Source: Stieleria sp. JC731 (lineage in GTDB: Bacteria > Planctomycetota > Planctomycetia > Pirellulales > Pirellulaceae). From it: a DNA stretch of 64,000 bases. Where the stretch lies: contig NZ_JAJKFQ010000002.1 in NCBI RefSeq assembly GCF_020966635.1, positions 1,240,001 to 1,304,000 of the forward strand, in the 5' to 3' direction. Numbering within the stretch: the first letter of the stretch is position 1; every line of letters begins with the position of its first letter. The position numbers were made by a program, and so were the translations under genes. The notes beneath the pieces are model-generated. The model saw only the letters and a program-made list of their open reading frames with translations, did not search any database and was not told the origin of the DNA. This document shows, piece after piece, positions 50,061 to 58,344 of this stretch.

Positions 50061-51040
50061 CAGAAGCTGTCCGTTTGTTTCGCGTCATTATTGGCATCAG
50101 GCAATTCCGAACCTTCAAATTCTTGTTGAACAGTCCATCCTATTGTTGGAACCCAAACTCGAACGCGGCTTCGGTATCGCTCGTAATCGGAGCCGAACCT
50201 CTTCAGCAAGTCCTGCTCTTCCACGGGACGCACGAAAACATGCCACGCAACGATGCCAGTCAATGAATAAATAAGGACCGGAACACTGCCGAGCAGCCAA
50301 CCCACTGCAATACCCTGGAGGATGCCCGCAACGGCCATCGGATTCCGAGCGAATCGGTAAGGTCCGGCAACCACCAACTGCGGCGCGGTCGCGGTCGGCA
50401 GCGGTGTTCCACCGCCTAGCGTCACCATCGAGATACCACTCCATAGGCCGAGACAGGACGCCAGCAGGAATAGACCAATCGACGCCTGCGTCTGGAACGA
50501 ATGTTCAAACAGGTTCCAGTTGATCGCCTCCTGAAGCTCAACGATTCCCTTGGGCAGAATCCAGAGGAACGTTCCCCAAAAAATCACAATCTGCCCGAGG
50601 GTCGACAGCAATGAACCAAAACGATTCATTGACGTCACTCGAAATGCCGCGGGAGCATCGCCTTGCTTGCCCTGAATCGTAGCCATCGCAAGAGAGAGTC
50701 CCGCCATGCAGACCATCATCGCTGAAGCAATCCACGCTTCACCCGTTCTTATGCTCGTGGCGATGCATACCAAAGTAGGATACCAACAAATTGCGGCAAC
50801 ACTCCAAACCGCTGTCGATGCCCATTTGTGCTGGTGCCAGACGCTGAAGGCGGCGATACATGAACCGCCTACGATCAGAGTGAAATCTGCGAGCCAAAAG
50901 GAGAGCAACGCATCGTCTGGCCAACCCTGCGGATGAAACCATCCGATGCTTTGTGGATGTAGCATCAACAGTGCCCACCAAGCCACGACTCCAATCGCTT
51001 GCAAAGCAAAATAGCCCGAAACGATTTGTCGTGGGTTCAT
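50060..51040 (-). CDS. Isoprenylcysteine-methyltransferase-like integral membrane protein
   Basis: A 326-residue protein with about eight membrane segments. The C-terminal part has the ICMT/PEMT fingerprint: VAGPYRFARNPMAVAGILQGIAVGWLLGS, FVRPVEEQDLLKRFGSDYERYRSRVRVWVP, which binds S-adenosylmethionine in the family. The N-terminal half (about 1-140) is an additional membrane domain. Substrate unknown, possibly lipid. Start at the third ATG (51040) by homology; 51049 is possible. Coupled to the LMW-phosphatase-like gene. Confidence 0.8.
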   Translation of the reverse strand: MNPRQIVSGYFALQAIGVVAWWALLMLHPQSIGWFHPQGWPDDALLSFWLADFTLIVGGSCIAAFSVWHQHKWASTAVWSVAAICWYPTLVCIATSIRTGEAWIASAMMVCMAGLSLAMATIQGKQGDAPAAFRVTSMNRFGSLLSTLGQIVIFWGTFLWILPKGIVELQEAINWNLFEHSFQTQASIGLFLLASCLGLWSGISMVTLGGGTPLPTATAPQLVVAGPYRFARNPMAVAGILQGIAVGWLLGSVPVLIYSLTGIVAWHVFVRPVEEQDLLKRFGSDYERYRSRVRVWVPTIGWTVQQEFEGSELPDANNDAKQTDSF

Positions 51041-51112
51041 GGGCATCAAGGAGTTTCGCAGATTAAATCGGTTTAATGATACCTCTTATTAGCAATGACT
51101 TGTCACCTGCCG

Positions 51113-51406
51113 CTACAGATTTGAGAGTCGCTCGATTGAAGAGATTCCCAATTCCATTTTTTGGCGAGCAGAAATGTTGGCGGAGTGAACTTTGATCTTG
51201 GGCGGTACGAAGTTGTTCGTCGCAACCTGCTCTTCGATCCATTTGACCACGTCGTAGCCGGTGCCGCGGTTGTCGTCTCCCAGATCGTGGTCGAGGCTGA
51301 TCTCGGTTACCTGACCTGTTTGCAATAATTCGATTGCTTCATCCGGCCAATAAACCCGAGTCCAACCTTCCGGCGTTTCTCGGTCATCGTCGAGATAGAC
51401 TTTCAT
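51113..51406 (-). CDS. Cyclic-phosphate-processing receiver (cREC) protein
   Basis: A 97-residue single-domain protein of the cREC group of receiver-like proteins: MKVYLDDDRETPEGWTRVYWPDEAIELL, EISLDHDLGDDNRGTGYDVVKWIEEQV and PPKIKVHSANISARQKM. It keeps the receiver acidic pocket (LDDDR) and phospho-acceptor-like Asp (LDHDLGDD), but it has no kinase or output partner. The family has been proposed, from gene neighbourhoods, to process cyclic phosphates at RNA ends. It overlaps the phosphoesterase gene by 4 bp (ATGA), so both are translated together. Confidence 0.8.
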   Translation of the reverse strand: MKVYLDDDRETPEGWTRVYWPDEAIELLQTGQVTEISLDHDLGDDNRGTGYDVVKWIEEQVATNNFVPPKIKVHSANISARQKMELGISSIERLSNL

Positions 51407-52224
51407 GATTTTTCACTTGTGAGAATGACGACTCTCGCATCGACATTAAGAACCTGAGTCCCGTTTGGGAGTTCTGCGAGAGGTTTGTTCCAATGGGCGT
51501 GCCCTCGAACAATGAGCGTCGGATCCGAACGCTCGATCGCTTCTCGCATTCTAGGCGAACCTCGGAAACCGAACTCGGGTACGTCCGGTCCATCGTGCAT
51601 GACCACAATCGCCGGTGGATCGCATAGCAGTCCGTCCAATGCTTCAATGAAGTCATCTTCTGTGCGACGCCATGGGCGTCTTGGATTGCCCGGGATGCCG
51701 CTCAGCCCAGCGATTGGCAGTTCATCAATGGTGACTTTGTCGTTGTCGAGAAAATGAACTGGGTCGGTAAATCGGGGACGAGTTGCCGCGTCGCCGAACA
51801 GGTCGTGGTTGCCGGCGACGCCAACGATCCAATCGAACTGGTCGGCAAACGACTGCCAGACGGAGGTTACGTCACCGGATCTGCCACGCTTGTCGAGTGC
51901 GGGAACGGTATAGAAGTCGCCGGCCAGTAGCAACCCAATCCTCCCATTGGCGAGGCCGAGATTTGGAATGATCTCATGGGCAAGGATTGCCGGCAGTACT
52001 TCACCGAGCAGACGAAGTGGTTTGCCACCAGCCGATTCGAAAGTCTCGCGTCCTTGCAGATCAGCTGTGGCAATGATCGCTGACATTCCCTCCGGTAGCG
52101 CATCCACAAAACCACGGTGCACCGGCAGCGAGTCTCTGTAGAAACCGCCCGGCCCTCGGCCAGCATTCAGGAATGGAATCTCCCGAATCAGTTCGGGTTG
52201 AATTGATGTAATCCTCATGCCGGC
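51403..52224 (-). CDS. Calcineurin-like metallophosphoesterase
   Basis: A 273-residue metallophosphoesterase. Metal-binding motifs are spread as IIATADLQG (variant D-x-H block), LLLAGDFYTVPA (GDxxD variant), GVAGNHDLFG (GNHD), VVMHDGPDVP and IVRGHAHWNKPL (GHxH). The family includes enzymes that open 2',3'-cyclic phosphates. ATG at 52224 (MAGMRITSI) is used; MRITSI at 52215 is possible. It is translationally coupled to the cREC gene, which supports an RNA-end-processing role (inference). Confidence 0.85.
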   Translation of the reverse strand, partial: AGMRITSIQPELIREIPFLNAGRGPGGFYRDSLPVHRGFVDALPEGMSAIIATADLQGRETFESAGGKPLRLLGEVLPAILAHEIIPNLGLANGRIGLLLAGDFYTVPALDKRGRSGDVTSVWQSFADQFDWIVGVAGNHDLFGDAATRPRFTDPVHFLDNDKVTIDELPIAGLSGIPGNPRRPWRRTEDDFIEALDGLLCDPPAIVVMHDGPDVPEFGFRGSPRMREAIERSDPTLIVRGHAHWNKPLAELPNGTQVLNVDARVVILTSEKS

Positions 52225-52343
52225 CATGACACACGGACGAACCGAATGGTTCAACCTGCATCGCTGGTGACTGCTTCAGTATGCGTATGGGCAGTAAGCA
52301 CGGTCCGCTTGGGCAAGTTTTCCCCTACTGCGTACCGCCATTC

Positions 52344-53315
52344 TCACTTCATGTACCGATCAAAAAACGGGAGGATTTTCTCGGGGTGCCTGCCAAAGTA
52401 GTTGTAGCCGTCTTTGAATCGTTTCTTCGTGTTTTCGATCCACAGCAATTCCTTCTCCTTGCTTCCCAGCAAGTCGAAAGTCTTCTGTGCATCCTCAGGA
52501 TTTCTGGTCCACTCGTCCTCCAGCACCTGCAACATCAGGACTGGCATCGTCACGCTGGGAGCCCAGTGGTGCGGTGTCATTTCCGCGGCGACGAATCCGC
52601 CCATCTTCAAGAGCTCAAGATCGATGAGTTCCTGGTAGTGCTGAATGCCTTGAAGTTCGGAGAAGGCGTCGTAGATCGCAGCCATCGAAACGACCATGGG
52701 GCTGCACATGCAGAGGACGTTTTCAAAAAGCTCTGGGTGCCGATGAATCGCATGGTATTGAGAATTGCCACCCATGCACTGACTGTAGAGGCCGACTTTC
52801 ATCTTGGAGAGCGTCGGATGGTTGTCGACGTATCGCTTCACGCCGACACAATCACGCCACTCCCAACAACCGATGCCGCTGAGTCCGCCGTTGGCAGCGG
52901 CGCTGTTTCCATGGTTACGAATGTCATAGGTCAGTACGTTGTAGCCGGCGTCGGTTAGATGCTTGTACTGAATCACAAAATCAATCTCGACGGCGTCGTA
53001 ACCGCTCCAAGGTTCGCCGAAATGGCCGGGGAATCCGGAGCGGCACATCGGCAATGCGTGATTGAAAATGATGAGCTTGTCACTCTCTCCGCCTTTGGCC
53101 GGGATGTACCAGCCTTCCAGTGGCGTGCCATCCTCGGAAGCGATCACAACATCGGACCAACCGGTCATGCCGTAGTCATCGGGCGTTTTGTGAATGAAGC
53201 TACGAAGCGGTTTGACAATCGCAGCCAATCCCTTGACCTTGGCGTGATCCTCCTCGGAGATCGTCTCAAGTTGCTCCACGGCCTTCTTCATTCGGTCTTC
53301 CGGCATACGTCCCAT
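52344..53315 (-). CDS. Alpha/beta hydrolase with probable cysteine nucleophile
   Basis: A 323-residue alpha/beta-hydrolase-fold protein. The oxyanion region is KLIIFNHALPMCRSGFPGHFGEPWSGY, the strand before the elbow YNVLTYDIRNHGNS, and the nucleophile elbow GLYSQCMGGNSQ, where the central residue is Cys rather than Ser, as in dienelactone hydrolases. Probable acid: VLEDEWTRNPED; histidine near NYFGRHPEK. An N-terminal 45-residue helical extension precedes it. Specificity unknown. A single transcript seems likely. Confidence 0.82.
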   Translation of the reverse strand: MGRMPEDRMKKAVEQLETISEEDHAKVKGLAAIVKPLRSFIHKTPDDYGMTGWSDVVIASEDGTPLEGWYIPAKGGESDKLIIFNHALPMCRSGFPGHFGEPWSGYDAVEIDFVIQYKHLTDAGYNVLTYDIRNHGNSAAANGGLSGIGCWEWRDCVGVKRYVDNHPTLSKMKVGLYSQCMGGNSQYHAIHRHPELFENVLCMCSPMVVSMAAIYDAFSELQGIQHYQELIDLELLKMGGFVAAEMTPHHWAPSVTMPVLMLQVLEDEWTRNPEDAQKTFDLLGSKEKELLWIENTKKRFKDGYNYFGRHPEKILPFFDRYMK

Positions 53316-53450
53316 ATTGAAAGCTTCCTGTCATCTAGTTTGCTGAATGTTGTCGCCGGCCTTCGCACCGAAGCCAATGGCAGGACTTCATTTATAACAT
53401 GTCTCGTGTTTTAGTATCTCTTTCGGCCAAGTCTTGAAGGTGGCTGCAAG

Positions 53451-53948
53451 TTGGTTACGTCGTTTACTTCAGAACACGATGAGCTCGACGCTGTTCTCAG
53501 AATCGCGGGTGAACTGGAAATTCCGGCCTGCGATGCAGCCGAAGTCGCTGCCGCCATTCGATCTTCTCTTGTAAATCAGCGAGAGAGTTTTATTTTTGAA
53601 ACAGTGCTCTCGGACCCTGTTGGTGACAAAGTCGACGCACTCGCCGGGTATGCCGACCTTGGATACTCCGTGGTGCTTTTCTTCATCCGCATGGCCGAAG
53701 TCAGTCAGTCGATCGGCCGCGTCGCACTGCGAGTCGCCAGGGGCGGACATGATATCCCCGACGAAAAGCTCCGGTCTCGTTTGGAGCGAACGAAGGTAAA
53801 CCTTGAGCGGGCGATCAACCGGCTGCCGCACGTTTTCGTCTACGACAACAGGGATCTTCGCCAGCCCTATCGGTTGGTTGAAGTCTACAAGGATGGGAAA
53901 CGAGTTGGCTTACCAATGAAGGATTACGAATCCGAGGAATCGACTTGA
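53451..53948 (+). CDS. Zeta-toxin-like protein lacking its P-loop (truncated)
   Basis: A 165-residue C-terminal part of a zeta-toxin/UNAG-kinase-like protein. AAIRSSLVNQRESFIFETVLSDPVGDKVDALAGYADLGYSVVLFFI, ARGGHDIPDEKLRSRLERTKVNLERAI and HVFVYDNRDLRQPYRLVEVY match the family after its first 40 residues, but the N-terminal GPNGAGKST Walker A is missing. No plausible P-loop is found in any frame upstream. It begins at a TTG. It is probably an inactive remnant; no epsilon-type antitoxin is adjacent. Confidence 0.7.
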   Translation: MVTSFTSEHDELDAVLRIAGELEIPACDAAEVAAAIRSSLVNQRESFIFETVLSDPVGDKVDALAGYADLGYSVVLFFIRMAEVSQSIGRVALRVARGGHDIPDEKLRSRLERTKVNLERAINRLPHVFVYDNRDLRQPYRLVEVYKDGKRVGLPMKDYESEEST

Positions 53949-53973
53949 TCACGATTCTCTTCTGCACTTGGAT

Positions 53974-55101
53974 TCATTTGTAGTTCACGCCTTCATCTTT
54001 GAAGGCTCGTTTGACGTGATGAAGTGTGGGATGCTTCTTGACGATTTTCTTGGCCGCGTTGTTCGCAAGCCGTTCGCCTTTCTCACCACCAATCGCGTCT
54101 CGGAGTTCAGACAGCAACTTTGCTGCTTGACGATAACTGGTTGTTGACCGCTCTTGGATCAGCTTTCCCGCTTCCGAAATCGCTGCAGATGGATCCTCTC
54201 GAAGCTTCGCAAGGCGATTGTTCAGTTTGCGTTGCTCAGCGGCCAGATCTCGCTTCTCCCGTTGATCAGCTTTCGCTGTAGCTTGTTCTGCAAGCTCGGC
54301 AAGCGTTCGAGTGCCCTCCGTTGTTGGCCAGGTCTCCATACCGGCAGCGTTTCTGATAGCGGCCAACGACTCGGCTCGAACAGCGACTGCATCTCCTTCA
54401 AGGACTCGCCGCATAAGCTTTTGGAGATCGCCACGTGATTGCTCGCTCAGCCACGCGTCGAAACTTGCTTCTTCGTCAATAGGGCGGCTGGGACCATCTG
54501 AAGACTGGGTGCTGGCCGCGGCAAGTAAATCACGATCAACTTGATAGAAGTCGGCGAACTCAGCGAGCTCAGGCGGTAAGCTTTTCAGTCCGGCAGGTAC
54601 GGGTGGTTCGAGGTCATCATCATCCCAGTTGAAAGCAAGCCATCCGAGATAGAACGCCCGAATATCGCCCGCCATCAAGGCTTCGCGAATTTTTGGAAGC
54701 TGCTCTTTCAGACGTTCGAAAGCGAAGTACGGACTGTCGTAGAAGTCTGAATCGGCATCAGCCTGGATTGACAGCACGCCTCCTTTTCCGCGTTTGTCTT
54801 TTGTCCATTCAATACAGTACTCCATCGCGTACGCGTCGAACTGTTTTTCATTGATCGGCAATCCAAATGGCAGCCGGAACATCAGCGTGCGAATCCCGAA
54901 GTTTGCGTAGTGCAGGTGCACGTCGTACCCACGCCGCATCATCTCGAGTTCGTTGCCGCGGAAGTCGCTGTAGTGGTACTCGATTTCGAAGCTCCAACGC
55001 GTGACCTCTGCCCGCGTCGACTGGGCCTGCATGTACGCGAGTTGTTTGTCATTGAGTGGCTGATCCACCGCGGCGAAGTGGATGTATTGATACTCGCTCA
55101 T
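53974..55101 (-). CDS. Conserved unknown protein (MSEYQY family)
   Basis: A 375-residue protein of a family I know only as hypothetical. N-terminus MSEYQYIHFAAVDQPLNDKQLAYMQAQSTRAEVTRWSFEIEYHYSDFRG is conserved in relatives, followed by MMRRGYDVHLHYANFGIRTLMFRLP. Residues 250-375 are charged and helical, with a coiled coil (AEQATAKADQREKRDLAAEQRKLNNRLAKLRED) and a basic end (KKIVKKHPTLHHVKRAF). Relatives are often near SWIM-zinc-finger proteins in other genomes, but none is here. Start at 55101 by homology. Confidence 0.7.
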   Translation of the reverse strand: MSEYQYIHFAAVDQPLNDKQLAYMQAQSTRAEVTRWSFEIEYHYSDFRGNELEMMRRGYDVHLHYANFGIRTLMFRLPFGLPINEKQFDAYAMEYCIEWTKDKRGKGGVLSIQADADSDFYDSPYFAFERLKEQLPKIREALMAGDIRAFYLGWLAFNWDDDDLEPPVPAGLKSLPPELAEFADFYQVDRDLLAAASTQSSDGPSRPIDEEASFDAWLSEQSRGDLQKLMRRVLEGDAVAVRAESLAAIRNAAGMETWPTTEGTRTLAELAEQATAKADQREKRDLAAEQRKLNNRLAKLREDPSAAISEAGKLIQERSTTSYRQAAKLLSELRDAIGGEKGERLANNAAKKIVKKHPTLHHVKRAFKDEGVNYK

Positions 55102-55576
55102 GTTTCGTGTCTCGTTTGCAACGCGGAGGTTCAATCGATTGCAATGTGACGTGCATCACTTCACGATTCAAGGTGAATTGATTTTTTGAACGCTTTCCAT
55201 CGGCAGGAACAGACGGGACTTCATCTTTGGTAGCGGCACACCTCCTTTGGTTCTTGCGATGGGACCTCTCCGAGTGTAACCCTCAGCGTGTGACCTTTCG
55301 CAGGCTCACTCCCTTGTAAACCCTGACCCGAAAATAGTTTGCAAAACCAGAAACCTTTTCCGCCGATTGAAGCCGAGTTCAGGGTTGCTGATTTCGCGAG
55401 CTTGGTCGGGGTACAATTTGAGCATAAATTCAAAAGTGACTCCCTCAATCAGACTACTGAAAGCCGACGCGCATTCGAGAAACATCCCGCTAGGTCGATA
55501 CATCTCGATGGTGATGCTAAAAGCGATCGCGGCATCATTCGCATAAAGACCAACACCAACTTTCTGCAAGCTAACC
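55102..55576. other. Intergenic region between two divergent conserved unknown genes
   Basis: About 475 bp between the MSEYQY-family gene and the following plus-strand gene. I see no RNA gene, repeat or open frame with coding character. It should contain both promoters. Confidence 0.4.
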
Positions 55577-56341
55577 ATGAAAACTGAGAAATACATCCGG
55601 CCAAAGAACGACCAACCATTGTCGCCGACTGATAAGAACGAGCTGTTGGAAAAATACTTTGCCCACTACGAACGCATCGCTCGGCAGGATCCACAGTTGC
55701 TCAATATGAAGCTTCCACGTGGGACCTTTGAAGACCTGCTTAACAAGGTGGGCGCAACGCTGTTGGAAGAGTCAAAGCAACTTGCAAATTCACCGGGGCA
55801 GATGCGTGATTTCCTCGATACCACCGAACTACCGGAGTTTCTTGGTCAACGACTATCGACCGAGTTCCGATCTTTTTGCCTTGCATTGAACGCATTAAAA
55901 CAATGGGTCAGCGCCGAGTCAGCGGCGACGGACAGATTTCTGCTTGGTGGAACTGCCAGGACGCAATGTCGGAAGCTCGCAGACCACTGCTTGGTCACCG
56001 GCGACAAGCTCGAAGATTCGGTCATCGAGTTGCACCATCCTGTCCGAGACGGGCGTCCACCGATCCCGCTTTCGAAGGCGGGGCACGATCAGATTGAGTT
56101 CACGACGGCAAGCTCAGACGACCCGATCGACATCGAATTGAGAGAGATCAAACGTCAAGGCAACCGTTCGTGGGTTATGCTGCGCAAAGGATGCATGGCA
56201 TTGATTGGTGAGGATGTAACTGACACGACCGCCGCGGTGCTCGCCTCTTCCAAGACCTTCGCAAGAAAAGCCAACCAAGCCACCGGCCTTACCTACGATG
56301 CCCTCCTTGATTGGCTCGACGAAAGAGACCTCGGGAATTGA
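55577..56341 (+). CDS. Unknown protein with HNH-like HHPVRDGRPPIPLS motif
   Basis: A 254-residue protein of no family I can name. The region about 130-175 (ARTQCRKLADHCLVTGDKLEDSVIELHHPVRDGRPPIPLSKAGHDQIE) has paired cysteines and an H-H-P-V-R-D-G-R-P-P-I-P-L-S block that recalls HNH/His-Me finger nucleases. The N-terminal 120 residues are helical and the C-terminus (RKGCMALIGEDVTDTTAAVLASSKTFARKANQATGLTYDALLDWLDE) is helical. It may be a nuclease, but that is uncertain. It lies divergently beside the defence operon. Confidence 0.65.
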   Translation: MKTEKYIRPKNDQPLSPTDKNELLEKYFAHYERIARQDPQLLNMKLPRGTFEDLLNKVGATLLEESKQLANSPGQMRDFLDTTELPEFLGQRLSTEFRSFCLALNALKQWVSAESAATDRFLLGGTARTQCRKLADHCLVTGDKLEDSVIELHHPVRDGRPPIPLSKAGHDQIEFTTASSDDPIDIELREIKRQGNRSWVMLRKGCMALIGEDVTDTTAAVLASSKTFARKANQATGLTYDALLDWLDERDLGN

Positions 56342-56374
56342 ACACGGTTCTAATGCATGAATTTTTTCAACGTG

Positions 56375-56689
56375 TCACCCGAGAAATCGATGTTTGCGGT
56401 GCCACCGACAGTGACGTCGATCGGGCCACAGTTGTTCATTGATAGGCAATCGGAGTATCTTGCCGGTGTATCCAGCCAAAGTAGTTTGATCCGGACACGA
56501 CTCTGCGAACTCGCCTACGGCAACGAGTACACGGTAGTCATCATCGATCGACCATAGTCCGCGATCAAAGAGCCAATGAGCATTCTTGCTCAAAGCAAGA
56601 CCATTCCGCGGATCATTGTTCCGTGAGTCGGCAAACTGATGGATGTGTGCCGCATCCACAATCGACCCACCATCGAGCCTTGTTCAGTT
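56375..56689 (-). pseudogene. C-terminal remnant of an HNH endonuclease
   Basis: The frame from about 56689 encodes DGGSIVDAAHIHQFADSRNNDPRNGLALSKNAHWLFDRGLWSIDDDYRVLVAVG and an end rich in Pro, Trp and His (WPDRRHCRWHRKHRFLG), which is the C-terminal half of an HNH restriction-type nuclease (catalytic histidines in AHIHQF, N-G-L-A-L-S-K). A TGA lies just upstream, and the N-terminal half with the zinc-ligand Cys pairs is not found. It is therefore a decayed gene downstream of the defence operon. Confidence 0.72.
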
Positions 56690-56732
56690 TTGCGATGCGA
56701 TCCAGCCAGGCTGTGTGATCCACGATTTCCCA

Positions 56733-57640
56733 TCACTCCGAATCCGATTCAGGCGGCAACTGTGTCTGGTGCCAATCTGCGTACGTCTGCTTGGTTTGGG
56801 CGACCTTCCACGCGGCACGGCCATTGGTGTTCCCAGCGGCGACAATCGCAGCACCGGCACTCGGGCTGCTGAGGTAAACATCTTCGGCAAACAGGAGCAA
56901 TCCCTTGTCAGGGATCTCGACCAGCTTCTTGTTGTCGACGAGCTGTTGTCGAAGTTCCCGGTAGCTCGTCCAGCTTGCACGAGGTTCCAGCGTTGCTGTC
57001 GATCCTTTCAAGACGATGAATTCTCCATCGATCTCACGTGCCTTCGCCGTGGCATCGCCAGACGAAAACTCGAAAACTGGAGAGGTGTCCGTCGCCCCGG
57101 TGGCCGCGTTCATTTGATCGCCCACCGACGGTTTGGGTTTGAGGAATGAAAACCCAAGTACCGGCAGGACGAGTTCGATGTGCTGCAAGAATCCCTCCAT
57201 GTCTGCGACATCAGCTTCCGGCATCGGAGGCAATGGTGGAGCGGTACCATTGTGGATCTTTGCTCGGCCTGCAGCGTATCCCATTGAGATCAAGCGGCTC
57301 TCCAGGTACCTCACATGAGCCTTGGTCAAATTCAGATCCTTGCTGATCACCGCGACACAGCGCGTCCAAAACTCTTTGCGCTCGTCCTTGTCGTGAGACC
57401 CAGTCGCTTGAAGACACTATCGCCTTCGCCGATGTAGACGATCTCGCCAGATGGGTTTTCCGGATCCGGTCCCGCCAGAATGTAAACCCCGGTGCGAACG
57501 ATCTCCTCTCGCTTGGCCAAGTCAGCAAGCTTGGTACGGGGCGCGACCAGTAGCTTGCCAGACCAGTTCATGACTTCAGCTGTGAGCAGCCCTGATTCTT
57601 CACCGTCCACTAAGAAAATGCGTATCGATCGTCCAGCCAT
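56733..57640 (-). pseudogene. GIY-YIG nuclease family gene with a frameshift
   Basis: The first part (57640 to about 57408) encodes SIRIFLVDGEESGLLTAEVMNW and GVYILAGPDPENPSGEIVYIGEGDSVFKRL, the GIY-YIG core. Then the frame shifts: a second frame continues as HDKDERKEFWTRCVAVISKDLNLTKAHVRYLESRLISMGYAAGRAKI to the stop at 56733. One base seems missing near 57408, in CGACTGGGTCTCACGACAAG. The C-terminal part holds a DUF4357-like region (TSYRELRQQLVDNKKLVE). It could be a true mutation or a sequencing error. It sits at the downstream end of the defence operon. Confidence 0.8.
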
Positions 57641-57675
57641 GTTCTTTTTAAAATCTTATCCGGTTTCCAATCTAA

Positions 57676-58344
57676 TCAGGGGCGGTGGCGGAGAGTTTCA
57701 TTTGGGTGAAACTTTGTAACTTCCCTCACGCTCGTCCTGTGACACTCAGCGTCAGGTTCTGTTGACGGCTCTCCATTGGTAACCAAGCAGTTGCCGTCAA
57801 GCGACGTCAGTGAGTTCAGCATGAGACCAGTGGTACCCGCGCCTCTCAGCTTGAACAGCTCGACCCAGCGTACAAACTCAGAAAACTCGTGCTTGCTGAT
57901 TCGGTGACTCGAGTTACTTCGGTATTTTGCGTCAAATATCTGAAGCACATCATCCGGGCCTGGCGTGTCTCCTGCAGCAGCCGTTTGAATCGAGACATCG
58001 ATTGCGTGCTGCGCACCGTGGATATCGCCTGCACGAGTTCCAGCGCAGATCTGGAATAGCAGTTTACCCGAAGAGGCATCTTTGACGATGAATTTCGGCC
58101 AGCCGGCTTTATTTGATGCCGCTTGTGGAAACGTGTGCTCGTTCGGATGTATTCCTTTCACATATTCAACGGTGTAGTTCGCTTGAAGGTCATCGCAGAG
58201 CCGAAAGAGAAGATACATCTCCAGCAGGAAACTGTTTGCCATGTCGAGCGGTGTCTTCGTTGACCAGAGAGCCGCTTTTGTTAGACTCGCACCCGCATTC
58301 TTCACCTCACGCATTAAATCTGAATCTGATGGATAGTTGGCCAT
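57676..58344 (-). CDS. Probable PD-(D/E)xK nuclease-like protein
   Basis: A 222-residue protein. A core of the type D-x(n)-IFDAKYR is visible at PGPDDVLQIFDAKYRSNSSHRI (about 120-145), preceded by GDIHGAQHAIDVSIQTA. This looks like a nuclease fold with D and DxK ligands. The N-terminal 70 residues are helical (LLEMYLLFRLCDDLQANYTVEY). I do not know its family name. It overlaps the upstream gene by 31 bp on the same strand, so it is part of one operon. Confidence 0.6.
   Translation of the reverse strand: MANYPSDSDLMREVKNAGASLTKAALWSTKTPLDMANSFLLEMYLLFRLCDDLQANYTVEYVKGIHPNEHTFPQAASNKAGWPKFIVKDASSGKLLFQICAGTRAGDIHGAQHAIDVSIQTAAAGDTPGPDDVLQIFDAKYRSNSSHRISKHEFSEFVRWVELFKLRGAGTTGLMLNSLTSLDGNCLVTNGEPSTEPDAECHRTSVREVTKFHPNETLRHRP

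Noticed and set aside
53451-53948. An intact zeta toxin of a toxin-antitoxin pair
   Set aside because: The Walker A region is missing and there is no small antitoxin gene upstream.
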